A stretch of 64,000 nt of DNA from positions 4,282,356 through 4,346,355 of the forward strand of contig NZ_CP060140.1 in NCBI RefSeq assembly GCF_022376295.1, written 5' to 3'. The position numbers were made by a program, and so were the translations under genes. Source of the DNA: Nodularia sphaerocarpa UHCC 0038. Lineage in GTDB: Bacteria > Cyanobacteriota > Cyanobacteriia > Cyanobacteriales > Nostocaceae. The first letter of the stretch is position 1, and every line of letters starts with the position of its first letter. Below are positions 18,762 through 28,008 of the stretch, piece by piece. The notes under the pieces were generated by a model. It was not told the DNA's origin. It searched no databases and saw only the letters and a program-made list of their open reading frames with translations.

Positions 18762-19592
18762 AGTTTCCTTTAGGGATTGTTGCTTTGTTTGGTACATAAT
18801 TTAGTGACAGCAGCTTGCTTGAAGCTTTGGTAGTTTTCCCTAACAAACAAATGCACCCCTTTGTCAGAAAAATACATCTTCTTGCTAATTGCTTATTCAT
18901 TAGTGAAAATCAGCCCCTCGCTGTCATTTCTTGGCTCCTGCTAGATAGAACCTCTAACAAATACTGGTTTTTGCACCCAAAAACTATCTTCTCAGGTTCC
19001 AACAGAGATATTCCTTATTTTTTTCTTAATACCCAAATCTGTCAAATCCCCTCAACCTTTATCCAGCTTAACAAATATAAAAAACTCAAGTAAATACCCC
19101 CTAGCTTAAATCTTTTATAAGTTACATAAGTTTTTAAGCTTCATCGGTGAAAAATTATTACGGAAATCATAGTCTTGGTTTGGCTTTGGTGCTGATTTTA
19201 TCCAGCTTTCTCAAGGACACGGCTTTACTAGTGTAGTTTTCAGGAAATAATTTATTTGTATAAAAGCATCTCATATACACAAAGGGTTTAATATCTATCA
19301 AGGGGCTGAAAAAGAATATGTCCTATTTAGTAGTTAGTCAGACTATATTCGCGAATCTCAAAGAAAGAGAATTTTATTCTTTATAGCGGACTTTAAATAT
19401 TTATGGCACGGATTGTAAAGACAAAATTGTCTAGTAAATTACATAAAGGGAAACTTATCAAGTATTCTCTGAAACAAAAGTATTATCAAATACATTTTAC
19501 TTCGCAAAAATAAAATTTTTTGATGAAGTTAGGTGAACTCTAAAGGACTAAGTGAAACTAACAGAAACATTTGTCTATAAAATTGCAAAACT
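18762..19592. other. Long divergent promoter region, sigma factor / priA
   Basis: This AT-rich gap of about 830 bases lies between divergently transcribed genes. A 92-codon frame at 18815-19093 is not supported: no ribosome site, no domain, and a composition like the spacer. I see no convincing RNA gene. Promoters for both genes should lie here, but I cannot place them. Confidence 0.45.
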
Positions 19593-22199
19593 ATGTATAA
19601 AACTGGCATAAATTTACTGAATTTGGTGGTTGCTGAACCAGGAGAAACTTACCAAGCTGAAAATGTAAATCGATGGATTGAAGTTCTGGTAGACTGTCCA
19701 GGAACTACAGGATTATTTACCTATCGATTGCCAACGCAGTTAAAAATAAAACCCGGTGATATCTTAAGTGTACCATTTGGTACTCAAAAAGTGGGAGCGA
19801 TCGCCATTCGTTTATTGACAGAACTAAATATCGATCTACCAGCAGAAAAAATCAAGGAAGTAGAAGATATTGTCAGCGAAGGTTTCTTCCCCAGTACCTA
19901 TTGGGAACTATTAAATCGGGTAGCTGCATATTACTATACGCCTTTAATTCAGGTGATCCGGGTGGCGTTACCGCCGGGGTTACTGGGGCGATCGCAGCGT
20001 CGTATCCGTTTGCTTCAAGAGGCAGAAATAAAAAGACAAATCTCCTCAGATTTAACTTTCCTGAGTCCCGCAGCCCAGCAAGTTTTAAACCTTTTGCAAT
20101 CTCAACCAGCCGGAGACTACAGCTTTGTCTATCTGCAACAAAAAGTCAAAACAGCCTATAAAGGTGTGCGGGAATTATTGCGATTTGGTGTAGTAGAAAG
20201 TTATTTAGAACCACCGCGACTAAATCGCCCCAAGCTACAAAAAGCCGTCACCTTGATTGGTTCGGTTGATGGTGATTTAACGACTCGCCAACGAGAAATT
20301 TTGGAAGTATTGCGACGACGTGGCGGAGAATTATGGCAAAGCGAACTCTTGCAAATTTGTCATGCTAGTTCCTCTATCCTGAAGACGATGGCACAAAAAG
20401 GTTACATCGTCATCGAAGACAAAGAAGTATTGCGAACAGAACAGGGACTACCATTAGCGCCAGATGTCCCCAAAACTTTAAATCCTCACCAAGCAAATGC
20501 CTTAACAACCATACAAGCCATCAATGGATTTGCTCAAGTCTTGTTGCATGGGATTACAGGTTCAGGTAAAACAGAGGTATATTTACAGGCGATCGCCCCG
20601 CTAATCAATCAAGGAAAATCCGCCCTAGTTTTAGTTCCAGAAATTGGACTCACCCCCCAGCTAACAGACAGATTCCGCGCTCGTTTCGGCGGTAAAGTCA
20701 GCGTTTATCACAGCGCCCTTTCCGAAGGAGAACGGTATGATACTTGGCGACAAATGCTCACCGGAGAACCCCAAATTGTCATTGGGACTCGTAGCGCCAT
20801 TTTCGCCCCATTACCCAATTTAGGTTTAATCATCTTAGACGAAGAACACGACAGCAGCTTTAAACAAGATTCGCCCATCCCCACCTACCACGCTCGCACC
20901 GTCGCCCAATGGCGCGCCGAATTAGAAAAATGTCCCTTAATTCTCGGTTCCGCCACCCCTTCATTAGAAACTTGGGTAAGTCTCACCAACTCCTCAATAT
21001 CTAATACAGAAGACATAACCCCCCTAACCCCCCTTCCCTACAAGGGAATGGGGGAAACTGAAATTCACTCCCCTCTCCTTGTAGGAGAGGGGCTGGGGGA
21101 GAGGTCAACCCACTCCTATTACCTATCCCTCCCCGAACGCATCAACTCCCGCCCATTACCACCGGTGGAATTAGTAGATATGCGGCTGGAGTTACAGCAG
21201 GGAAATCGTTCTATATTTAGTAGACCGCTACAAGCAGCTTTACAGCAACTACAAGAGAACCAACAACAGGGAATTTTATTTATTCATCGCCGGGGACACA
21301 GTACCTTTGTCTCTTGTCGCAGTTGTGGATATGTGATGGAATGTCCCCATTGTGATGTGTCGCTATCCTATCACCAGACTGAGGAAGGAGCGCCGCAAAT
21401 ACTACGCTGTCATTATTGTAATTATACGCGATCGCATCCCCAGCACTGTCCCGAATGTGGTTCACCTTACCTGAAATTCTTTGGTAGCGGAACTCAGCGC
21501 GTCGCCCAAGAATTAGCAAAGCAGTTTCCGCAGTTGAGTTATATTCGTTTCGATAGCGATACCACCCGCAACAAAGGCGCACACCGTACCCTCCTGACTC
21601 GATTTGCTAACGGTGAAGCCCATTTATTAGTAGGAACGCAAATGATTACCAAAGGTTTAGATTTACCCCAGGTGACACTTGTCGGTGTTGTTTCTGCTGA
21701 TGGGTTGCTGCATTTATCAGATTATCGCGCCAGTGAACGAGCTTTTCAAACCCTAACTCAAGTAGCCGGTCGGGCTGGTAGAGGCGATGATCCCGGTCGA
21801 GTAATTGTGCAGACTTACACCCCAGAACATCCGGTAATCGGGGCGGTACAACAACATAATTTTCAGTCTTTTTCCCAAACAGAATTAGAAGAACGCCAAG
21901 CGCTGAATTATCCTCCTTATGGACGGTTAATTTTATTGCGCTTGAGTAGTTTAGATCCCATTCAAGTCCAGAACACAGCGCAAATCATCGCCACAGCTTT
22001 AAGTTCTAGGGAGGGATTTGATCTTCTCGGACCAGCCCCAGCCAGTGTGGTGCGGGTAGCTAACCGTTATCGCTGGCAAATTATGCTCAAGTTTGATCCC
22101 GATGCTTTACCAAATTTACCTGATTGGGATTCAGTGCGATCGCTTTGTCCTGATTCTGTCAGTTTAACCATAGATGTAGATCCATTAAACATCATGTAA
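19593..22199 (+). CDS. priA: Primosomal protein N' (replication restart helicase), with repeat insertion
   Basis: PriA recognises stalled forks and loads the replicative helicase. The 868-residue product has the N-terminal DNA-binding domains, a helicase core with Walker A GITGSGKTEVY, a DEEH box (LIILDEEHDSSFKQ), the motif GSATPSLET and C-terminal motifs (GTQMITKGLD, QVAGRAGRG). Zinc-binding cysteines appear as CRSCGYVMECPHC and CHYCNYTRSHPQHCPEC. Between helicase motif III and the zinc domain, residues about 475-505 are encoded by a REP-like repeat (about 21018-21105), giving a proline/glycine-rich insert that other PriA proteins lack. The frame stays open, so the protein is probably made and the insert tolerated as a loop. 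Confidence 0.95.
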   Translation: MYKTGINLLNLVVAEPGETYQAENVNRWIEVLVDCPGTTGLFTYRLPTQLKIKPGDILSVPFGTQKVGAIAIRLLTELNIDLPAEKIKEVEDIVSEGFFPSTYWELLNRVAAYYYTPLIQVIRVALPPGLLGRSQRRIRLLQEAEIKRQISSDLTFLSPAAQQVLNLLQSQPAGDYSFVYLQQKVKTAYKGVRELLRFGVVESYLEPPRLNRPKLQKAVTLIGSVDGDLTTRQREILEVLRRRGGELWQSELLQICHASSSILKTMAQKGYIVIEDKEVLRTEQGLPLAPDVPKTLNPHQANALTTIQAINGFAQVLLHGITGSGKTEVYLQAIAPLINQGKSALVLVPEIGLTPQLTDRFRARFGGKVSVYHSALSEGERYDTWRQMLTGEPQIVIGTRSAIFAPLPNLGLIILDEEHDSSFKQDSPIPTYHARTVAQWRAELEKCPLILGSATPSLETWVSLTNSSISNTEDITPLTPLPYKGMGETEIHSPLLVGEGLGERSTHSYYLSLPERINSRPLPPVELVDMRLELQQGNRSIFSRPLQAALQQLQENQQQGILFIHRRGHSTFVSCRSCGYVMECPHCDVSLSYHQTEEGAPQILRCHYCNYTRSHPQHCPECGSPYLKFFGSGTQRVAQELAKQFPQLSYIRFDSDTTRNKGAHRTLLTRFANGEAHLLVGTQMITKGLDLPQVTLVGVVSADGLLHLSDYRASERAFQTLTQVAGRAGRGDDPGRVIVQTYTPEHPVIGAVQQHNFQSFSQTELEERQALNYPPYGRLILLRLSSLDPIQVQNTAQIIATALSSREGFDLLGPAPASVVRVANRYRWQIMLKFDPDALPNLPDWDSVRSLCPDSVSLTIDVDPLNIM
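21018..21105 (+). repeat. REP-like repeat inside priA
   Basis: CCCCCCTAACCCCCCTTCCC ... CTCCCCTCTCCTT / AGGAGAGGGGCTGGGGG is the same repeat family as the intergenic blocks at 10.05, 13.6 and 13.87 kb. Here it lies in frame within a conserved gene. Confidence 0.8.
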
Positions 22200-22208
22200 T
22201 CAAGAATA

Positions 22209-22260
22209 TAGAGACGTTCCGTGGAACGTCTCTACAAGGGTTGGATAACAAGCATATTTA
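22209..22260. repeat. GTAGAGACGTT palindrome, copy 2
   Basis: TAGAGACGTTCC (22209-22220) and GGAACGTCTCTA (22223-22234) form a perfect 12-bp inverted repeat with a two-base loop, ten bases after the priA stop, followed by CAAGGGTT and CATATTT. It could form a terminator-like hairpin but lacks a T-run. Confidence 0.8.
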
Positions 22261-22332
22261 ATTTAGGTCGATGTTCAATGATTCACAAGTGCTACACAAG
22301 TAATATATCTGGTAGCAGTTTGAATTTAAATA

Positions 22333-22701
22333 CTAGAATGAATCTTCCCCAGTCCAGACTTCATTGATATTAACCATCCAGGGGATACCTTCATTAACTG
22401 GAGAACTGACACTAATTTTAGCGTGGTTAGCAAATCGTTTTAACTTATTGGCTAAATAAGGAATAGTCGTCATCAGATGCTGATAGCTTTTGAGATCATG
22501 ACAGACCAAAATTAAGATCAGAATACCGCTATTTACTTTGAAATACCAGTGACAACTGGATAACAAAATCCGTACTGTACCCTGACACGCTAAGAAAAAG
22601 CTTTTTTTGGTAGCTTCTTCTAATTGGGTGAGCCAAATCCCACTCAGTTGCGTTGTTTTATTGGATGGTAAATCATCGGGAGATAAATATGGTTGATACA
22701 T
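22333..22701 (-). CDS. Small conserved-looking hypothetical protein
   Basis: This is a 122-residue protein from the ATG at 22701 (MYQPYLSPDDLPSNKT). It has a central beta-rich stretch (CHWYFKVNSGILILILVCHD) and amphipathic helices (YQHLMTTIPYLANKLKRF), with no signal peptide or clear membrane segment. I do not recognise a family. Even composition and sensible codon use suggest a real gene. It is transcribed towards priA and away from kdpA. Confidence 0.6.
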   Translation of the reverse strand: MYQPYLSPDDLPSNKTTQLSGIWLTQLEEATKKSFFLACQGTVRILLSSCHWYFKVNSGILILILVCHDLKSYQHLMTTIPYLANKLKRFANHAKISVSSPVNEGIPWMVNINEVWTGEDSF

Positions 22702-23462
22702 AGCAACTCTCGAATTATTCAAAAGGGTAAAAAACTAAACTAAGCTGTATGAACTTCAGATAATTACCTAGGCATAAAATTCAGCCTAAAAGTTACGCCA
22801 GACCACATGAAATTTTAATTTAACGTCCGTTCACCCCTTGATAAACTTTATATATTCCACAGCTATTATTGCTAATTTTCCTCATATTTATTTAGGAATT
22901 AATCCACATAAGTTAATAATTTCCACGCCAATACATTTTTACTGTGAAAAAGCAGACAATCAGCCTGCATAGATAGTCCCAGCAGCACAGGTGGTTTCTA
23001 CGCCACGTCACAGAACAGGAAAGGGCGCAGGGAAGAAGACCCCTGGAGACAAGGACGCATTATTGAGAGGATCTTGCATCTCGAAATCAATATGCAATAT
23101 AATTTTTAGCTAACTTTCACTTGAGTATACAGCCATAGAGAATATTTAGTGTCAATCTATACAATTAATACAGATGATGTAATAAATATATCTTAGTTAA
23201 GCCTGTATTTAAAATTAGCAAATTTCTGGATTGTATTGTATAACCAAGTCATATTAACAAGGTATATAAGAGTAAATTTACATATTTTTGCGGAAACTTG
23301 AAAAAGAATATGAAAAATAGTAGTAACCGAAAAAACAAAATCGATTGAGGTTATATATAAGAGACATTAGCAACCGGCTCGTGATTTAATTACAGAGTAA
23401 TTGATTTGATCTATATAAATAATTAGCTTTTGATCATTGAACTTGAACTGAGTGCGAAATAA
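22702..23462. promoter_or_regulatory. kdp leader region with a structured GC-rich island
   Basis: This 760-base gap precedes kdpA. Most is very AT-rich, but 22970-23060 is GC-richer and can fold: GTGG/CCAC (22991-23006), CAGGG/CCCTG (23028-23045) and TTGCAT/ATGCAA (23074-23097). It may hold a leader RNA or regulator site for kdp. I could not match it to a known riboswitch by eye. Confidence 0.4.
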
Positions 23463-25148
23463 ATGGGACAAGGTTTTTTGCAAATCGGCTTAACGCTATG
23501 TATTGTTATAGCAATCGTTACGGGTTTGGGAAGATACATGGCGCGGGTTTTCTTGGGAGAAAGAACACTGCTTGATCCTTTAATGAACCCTATAGAGCGC
23601 GGCTTCTTCCTTTTAGCAGGTGTTCGGAGTAAAGATGATCTGACAGGTGGGCAGTATATTCGGGCAGTACTGTACAGTAACTTTGTTATGGGTGTTTTAG
23701 TATACTGCATAATATCTTTTCAGCGATTACTACCCTGGAATCCCAATGGCTTTGATGCGCCTAGCTGGGATATATTACTACACACAGTTGTTTCATTTGT
23801 CACCAATACCGACCAGCAACACTACACAGGCGAAACCACCTTAAGTTATTTTAGCCAGGTAGCAGCTTTAGGCTTTTTGATGTTCACCTCAGCAGCCACA
23901 GGTTTAGCGGTAGGAATTGCCTTTATTCGCGGCTTGACAGGCAAAAAACTGGGTAACTTTTACGTTGATCTGACTCGTGCCATTACGAGGATCTTACTAC
24001 CGATCTCAATCATGGGAGCGATCGCCTTAGTTTTCTTAGGTGTACCGCAAACATTAGATCAAACCCTAGTCGTGCAAACCTTAGAAGGCAGAACCCAATA
24101 TATTGCCAGAGGGCCAGTAGCCTCCTTTGAGATGATTAAAATGTTGGGTGATAACGGCGGCGGTTTTTTTGGCGTTAACTCAGCCCACCCCTTTGAAAAC
24201 CCCAACGGCGGTGCTAATTTAATCGAAATCATCGCCATGATTGCCATTCCAGCATCCTTAATTTACACATACGGCATATTTGCTAAAAATATCAAACAGG
24301 CTACGCTGCTATTCTGGATGATATTTGTGGTTTTTATCATTCTCATTTCGGTAGCAGTCGGCGGAGAACAACAAGGTAATCCCCTCGTTAACAGCACATT
24401 GGGAATAGAACAGCCGAATTTAGAGGGCAAAGAAATTCGATTGGGTTGGACACAAACAGCACTCTGGGCAGTGATCACCACCGCCACCTCATGCGGTGCT
24501 GTCAACGGGATGCTTGATTCCTTGATGCCATCCGGCTTATTTTCCACCTTATTCAACTTATTCCTGCGAATAATCTGGGGAGGACAAGGAACAGGCACAG
24601 CTTATCTATTTGTTTACCTAATTCTGACTGTATTCTTGACCGGGTTACTCGTCGGACGCACCCCAGAATTTTTAGGACGCAAAATTGAACAGCGAGAAAT
24701 CATCCTTGCGACAGTGGTACTGCTAATTCATCCCATTGTGGTTTTAATTCCCAGTGCCATTACATTGGCTTATCCTTTTTCCCTATCTGGCATTAGTAAC
24801 CCTGGATTTCACGGCATTTCCCAAGTAGTTTATGAATATGCTTCAGCTGGTGCTAATAATGGCTCTAGTTTACAGGGATTGAACAACAACACCCTCTGGT
24901 GGAATTTAAGTACCTGTGTGAGTATGTTTGCCGGGCGCTACATTCCGATGATTGCCCTTTTGCTCTTAGCTGATGGTATGTCTCGTAAACCAACAATACC
25001 AGAAACCCCTAATACCCTGAAAACAGATTCGCTGTTATTTACCACTGCGACGGCTGGATTAGTGCTGATTTTGGGAATGTTAGCTTTCTTTCCCATCTTG
25101 GCTTTAGGTCCCATCGCCGAGGGTTTTAAACTAGCGAACGGTAGTTAG
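23463..25148 (+). CDS. kdpA: Potassium-transporting ATPase subunit A
   Basis: KdpA is the K+-selective, channel-like subunit of the high-affinity KdpFABC pump in the cytoplasmic membrane. The 561-residue product has normal length, about ten transmembrane helices and four pore regions, with filter-like segments such as VTNTDQQHY, GDNGGGFFGVNSAHPFENP, TTATSCGAVNGM and SAGANNGSSLQG. The ATG at 23463 follows GTGCGAAATAA with no good Shine-Dalgarno. The operon is usually induced by K+ limitation or osmotic stress through KdpDE, but neither regulator lies in this window. Confidence 0.97.
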   Translation: MGQGFLQIGLTLCIVIAIVTGLGRYMARVFLGERTLLDPLMNPIERGFFLLAGVRSKDDLTGGQYIRAVLYSNFVMGVLVYCIISFQRLLPWNPNGFDAPSWDILLHTVVSFVTNTDQQHYTGETTLSYFSQVAALGFLMFTSAATGLAVGIAFIRGLTGKKLGNFYVDLTRAITRILLPISIMGAIALVFLGVPQTLDQTLVVQTLEGRTQYIARGPVASFEMIKMLGDNGGGFFGVNSAHPFENPNGGANLIEIIAMIAIPASLIYTYGIFAKNIKQATLLFWMIFVVFIILISVAVGGEQQGNPLVNSTLGIEQPNLEGKEIRLGWTQTALWAVITTATSCGAVNGMLDSLMPSGLFSTLFNLFLRIIWGGQGTGTAYLFVYLILTVFLTGLLVGRTPEFLGRKIEQREIILATVVLLIHPIVVLIPSAITLAYPFSLSGISNPGFHGISQVVYEYASAGANNGSSLQGLNNNTLWWNLSTCVSMFAGRYIPMIALLLLADGMSRKPTIPETPNTLKTDSLLFTTATAGLVLILGMLAFFPILALGPIAEGFKLANGS

Positions 25149-25305
25149 AAAAAGCAGGGTGCAGGGCGCAGGGCGCTGGGAGAAAGAAACTTCTCAATCC
25201 CAATCCCAATCCCGGTGTCCCGGTGTCAATCTATTTTAGATTTTGGAGAAAGCGATCTTTGTAGCGTACGCAGCACCGCGAGTATTTTAGATTGGAGTTG
25301 AATCC

Positions 25306-25388
25306 AAAATATAAAATATAAAATCTAAAATCCAAAATCTAAAATCTAAAATCTAAAATCTAAAATCTAAAATCTAAAATCTAAAATT
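25306..25388. repeat. Tandem heptamer array CTAAAAT between kdpA and kdpB
   Basis: About nine to ten units of a 7-base motif (CTAAAAT with CCAAAAT variants) fill the end of the 251-base kdpA-kdpB gap and stop 11 bases before the kdpB ATG. It matches the short tandemly repeated repetitive class. The rest of the gap holds GCAGGGCGCAGGGCGC and a GTAGCGTACGCAGC unit. Confidence 0.9.
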
Positions 25389-25399
25389 CCCCAGATAAA

Positions 25400-27502
25400 A
25401 TGAACGTTGCACCTACTTCTAAAGCTAAATCATCAGGCTTTGGGACTGGCGATCGCCGCCAAACCCTCAAAAAAGCCAAGATAAATCCCAAAAGACTGTA
25501 TCTCAGAGCCATCAGGGATGCTTTTGTCAAGCTTCATCCCAGGTATGCAATTAAAAATCCCGTCATGTTTTTGGTTTGGCTGGGGACACTTGTTACCCTA
25601 GTATTTACCATTGCACCCAACTTAGTCGGACCAGCCCAAGAAAATAACCCTCAACTTTTTAATGGCTTATTAACAGGAATATTATTTCTCACAGTTTGGC
25701 TGGCTAATTTTGCCGAAGCATTGGCTGAAGGAGGAGGTAAAGCCCAAGCCGAAGCCTTGCGCGCCAAAAAGTCAGAGACAATCGCCAAAAAACTGGCGAA
25801 CGATGGCACAATTTCCGAAGTTCCTTCCATGTCCCTCAGAGAAAATGACACCGTTTATTTAGTTGCGGGCGATATTATTCCTGCTGATGGCCAAGTCATC
25901 ATGGGTGTAGCCTCGGTAGATGAATCAGCCATTACTGGGGAAACAGTCCCAATCCTCAAAGAATCAGGCTCAGATGTTGCCGGTTCGGTCATCGGTAGTA
26001 CACGAGTTATCTCTGATGAACTAATTGTTCGCATCACATCTGACCCAGATAAAGGGTTTATTGACCAGATGATTGCTTTATTAGAAGGAAAAGAACGCAG
26101 TCAAACACCGAATGAAATTACCTTGACAGTCTTACTAGCCGTTTTGAGCTTAGTCTCTCTGTTGGTCGTGATCACCTTACCCGCACTTGCTTACTATGTT
26201 GAGAGTCCAGTCAGCGTCACAATTTTGATCGCCCTGTTGGTAGCACTAATTCCCACTACCATCGCCGGATTATTAAGTGCCATTGGTATTGCTGGTATGG
26301 ATCGGGTTGCCCAATTTAACATCATTGCCACCTCTGGACGAGCCGTAGAAGCCTGTGGCGATGTTAACACCCTCATTCTCGACAAAACAGGCACAATCAC
26401 CCTTGGTAATCGCTTGGCAGAAGAATTGATCCCGGTGAATGGCCACTCATTAGAGGAAATGGCTCATATTGCTTTGGCGGCCAGTATATTTGATGATACA
26501 CCTGAAGGAAAATCAATTCTCCGACTGGCACAAAGCTTGGGCGCACAATTTGATTTTGATCCTAACCAAGCCGTCGGGGTGGAATTTTCTGAAGACACCC
26601 GCATGAGTGGCACAAACTTGTCTGGGGGACGTGAAGCCCGTAAGGGAGCCGTAGGAGCCATTAGAGAATTTATTCGTCTCCGCAATGGAGAAGCACCCCC
26701 AGAACTGAATGCTGTTTACAAAAGGATTTCCCAACAAGGAGGTACACCCCTAGCAGTTTGTCTAGATGCGGAAATTTATGGTGTAATTTATCTCAAAGAC
26801 ATCATTAAACCTGGTATCCGCGAGCGTTTTGGGCAGTTACGCCGGATGGGGATCAGTACTATCATGCTCACTGGCGATAACCAGATTACCGCAGCTGTGA
26901 TTGCTCACGCCGCAGGAGTGAATGAGTTTATTGCTGAAGCTACACCAGAGGAGAAAGTCAGCGTTATTCACAGAGAACAAGCAGCAGGTAAAGTCGTCGC
27001 CATGACTGGAGACGGTACTAACGATGCTCCCGCACTAGCAAAGGCAAATGTCGGTGTTGTCATGAATACAGGTACTCAAGCTGCCAAAGAAGCAGCCAAC
27101 ATCATAGATTTGGACTCTGATCCCACAAAGCTGATTGATATCGTCAGTATTGGTCAACAATTACGAATTACCCGTGGGGTTTTGACGATATTTTCCCTGG
27201 CTAATCATATTGGTAAATACTTTGCACTTATCCCATTCATTTTTACCGCCGCTAATCTGCAAAGTTTGAATATTATGAATTTGTCCAGTGCTAATTCTGC
27301 TGTATTATCGACACTAATTTATAATGCTTTGACTATTCCGGCTTTAATTCCCTTAGCTTTGAGAGGTGTGCAGTTAAAATACCTGACAGCTAATCAACTG
27401 TTACAACGCCATCTCTTAATTTATGGATTGGGCGGGGTAATTGCACCATTTATCGCTATTAAATTAATAGATATGCTAATTGCGACAACAGGGTGGGTAT
27501 AA
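25400..27502 (+). CDS. kdpB: Potassium-transporting ATPase ATP-binding subunit B
   Basis: KdpB is the P-type ATPase subunit that hydrolyses ATP to drive K+ uptake through KdpA. The 700-residue product has the phosphorylation site D328 in DKTGT, the actuator motif TGET, the hinge MTGDGTNDAPALAKANVG and about seven transmembrane helices. The N-terminal about 35 residues (before AIRDAFVKLHPR) are a basic cyanobacterial-type extension. No Shine-Dalgarno is visible, since the upstream DNA is heptamer repeat followed by CCCCAGATAAA. It follows kdpA in the same direction. Confidence 0.97.
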   Translation: MNVAPTSKAKSSGFGTGDRRQTLKKAKINPKRLYLRAIRDAFVKLHPRYAIKNPVMFLVWLGTLVTLVFTIAPNLVGPAQENNPQLFNGLLTGILFLTVWLANFAEALAEGGGKAQAEALRAKKSETIAKKLANDGTISEVPSMSLRENDTVYLVAGDIIPADGQVIMGVASVDESAITGETVPILKESGSDVAGSVIGSTRVISDELIVRITSDPDKGFIDQMIALLEGKERSQTPNEITLTVLLAVLSLVSLLVVITLPALAYYVESPVSVTILIALLVALIPTTIAGLLSAIGIAGMDRVAQFNIIATSGRAVEACGDVNTLILDKTGTITLGNRLAEELIPVNGHSLEEMAHIALAASIFDDTPEGKSILRLAQSLGAQFDFDPNQAVGVEFSEDTRMSGTNLSGGREARKGAVGAIREFIRLRNGEAPPELNAVYKRISQQGGTPLAVCLDAEIYGVIYLKDIIKPGIRERFGQLRRMGISTIMLTGDNQITAAVIAHAAGVNEFIAEATPEEKVSVIHREQAAGKVVAMTGDGTNDAPALAKANVGVVMNTGTQAAKEAANIIDLDSDPTKLIDIVSIGQQLRITRGVLTIFSLANHIGKYFALIPFIFTAANLQSLNIMNLSSANSAVLSTLIYNALTIPALIPLALRGVQLKYLTANQLLQRHLLIYGLGGVIAPFIAIKLIDMLIATTGWV

Positions 27503-27583
27503 AAAATAAAAATAACTTTGAGCTTTTACCTGATGCAACAGGTGAATTTAAATAAAAACTAGCCTTTACTCCGCTTATATATC

Positions 27584-27726
27584 CCAAATCATCTGTATTG
27601 ATCTGTGTAGCCTACAGCAAGCCACCTTGAGTCTACATCTGTGGTTAATTAATCATCTGTGTAGCCTAAAGCAAGCCACCTTGAGTCTACATCTGTGTTC
27701 ATCTGTGTTCATCTGTGGTTAATTAA
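27584..27726. repeat. CATCTGTG repeat block
   Basis: Imperfect direct copies contain CATCTGTGTAGCCTA, GCAAGCCACCTTGAGTCTA and CATCTGTGTTCATCTGTG. The same family returns at 57882-57960. Confidence 0.8.
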
Positions 27727-27851
27727 TTCTTTCTAATCGTAAACACATTACATCTGAGTGAAATACACAAAGGCAAGATGCCCACAGAAGATTTATCATC
27801 TGAAGATGTGTACTTCATTTACTTGCAAGATAATAGATGGTGACAAACAAT

Positions 27852-27900
27852 GTAGAGACGTTACATGGAACATCTCTACAAGGGTTCTGTGATAACGCAT
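27852..27900. repeat. GTAGAGACGTT palindrome, copy 3
   Basis: GTAGAGACGTT (27852-27862) and AACATCTCTAC (27869-27879), one mismatch from perfect, followed by AAGGGTT and GCATATTT as in copy 2. Confidence 0.75.
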
Positions 27901-28008
27901 ATTTTATTTTCAAAGATGTCATAAATAAGATAAATAACTTGATGTATGGGAAAAGTTTTAATAGATATCATGCCAATCCAAAATCCAAAATCTAAAATCT
28001 AAAATTGT

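Larger units (their letters stand above)
27503..28008. other. Repeat-filled gap between kdpB and kdpC
   Basis: This 506-base spacer sits where many kdp operons have almost none. It holds CATCTGTG-type repeats (27584-27726), a GGCAAGATGCCC unit, the third GTAGAGACGTT palindrome (27852-27879), and CCAAAAT/CTAAAAT heptamers that run to three bases before the kdpC ATG. No kdpF- or kdpG-like gene was found. Confidence 0.75.

Noticed and set aside
18815..19093. 92-codon frame upstream of the sigma factor
   Set aside because: No ribosome site or recognisable motif, and composition like the AT-rich spacer between divergent promoters.
21280..21582. Minus-strand frames inside priA, kdpB and other genes
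   Set aside because: They are shadows of the real coding strand, without their own motifs.
22702..23462. c-di-AMP (ydaO) riboswitch upstream of kdpA
   Set aside because: The GGGGTGAA-type and GGAGGAACC core elements are not present in the sense strand in the right order.
27503..28008. kdpF or kdpG gene between kdpB and kdpC
   Set aside because: All frames are short and broken; the gap is repeats.
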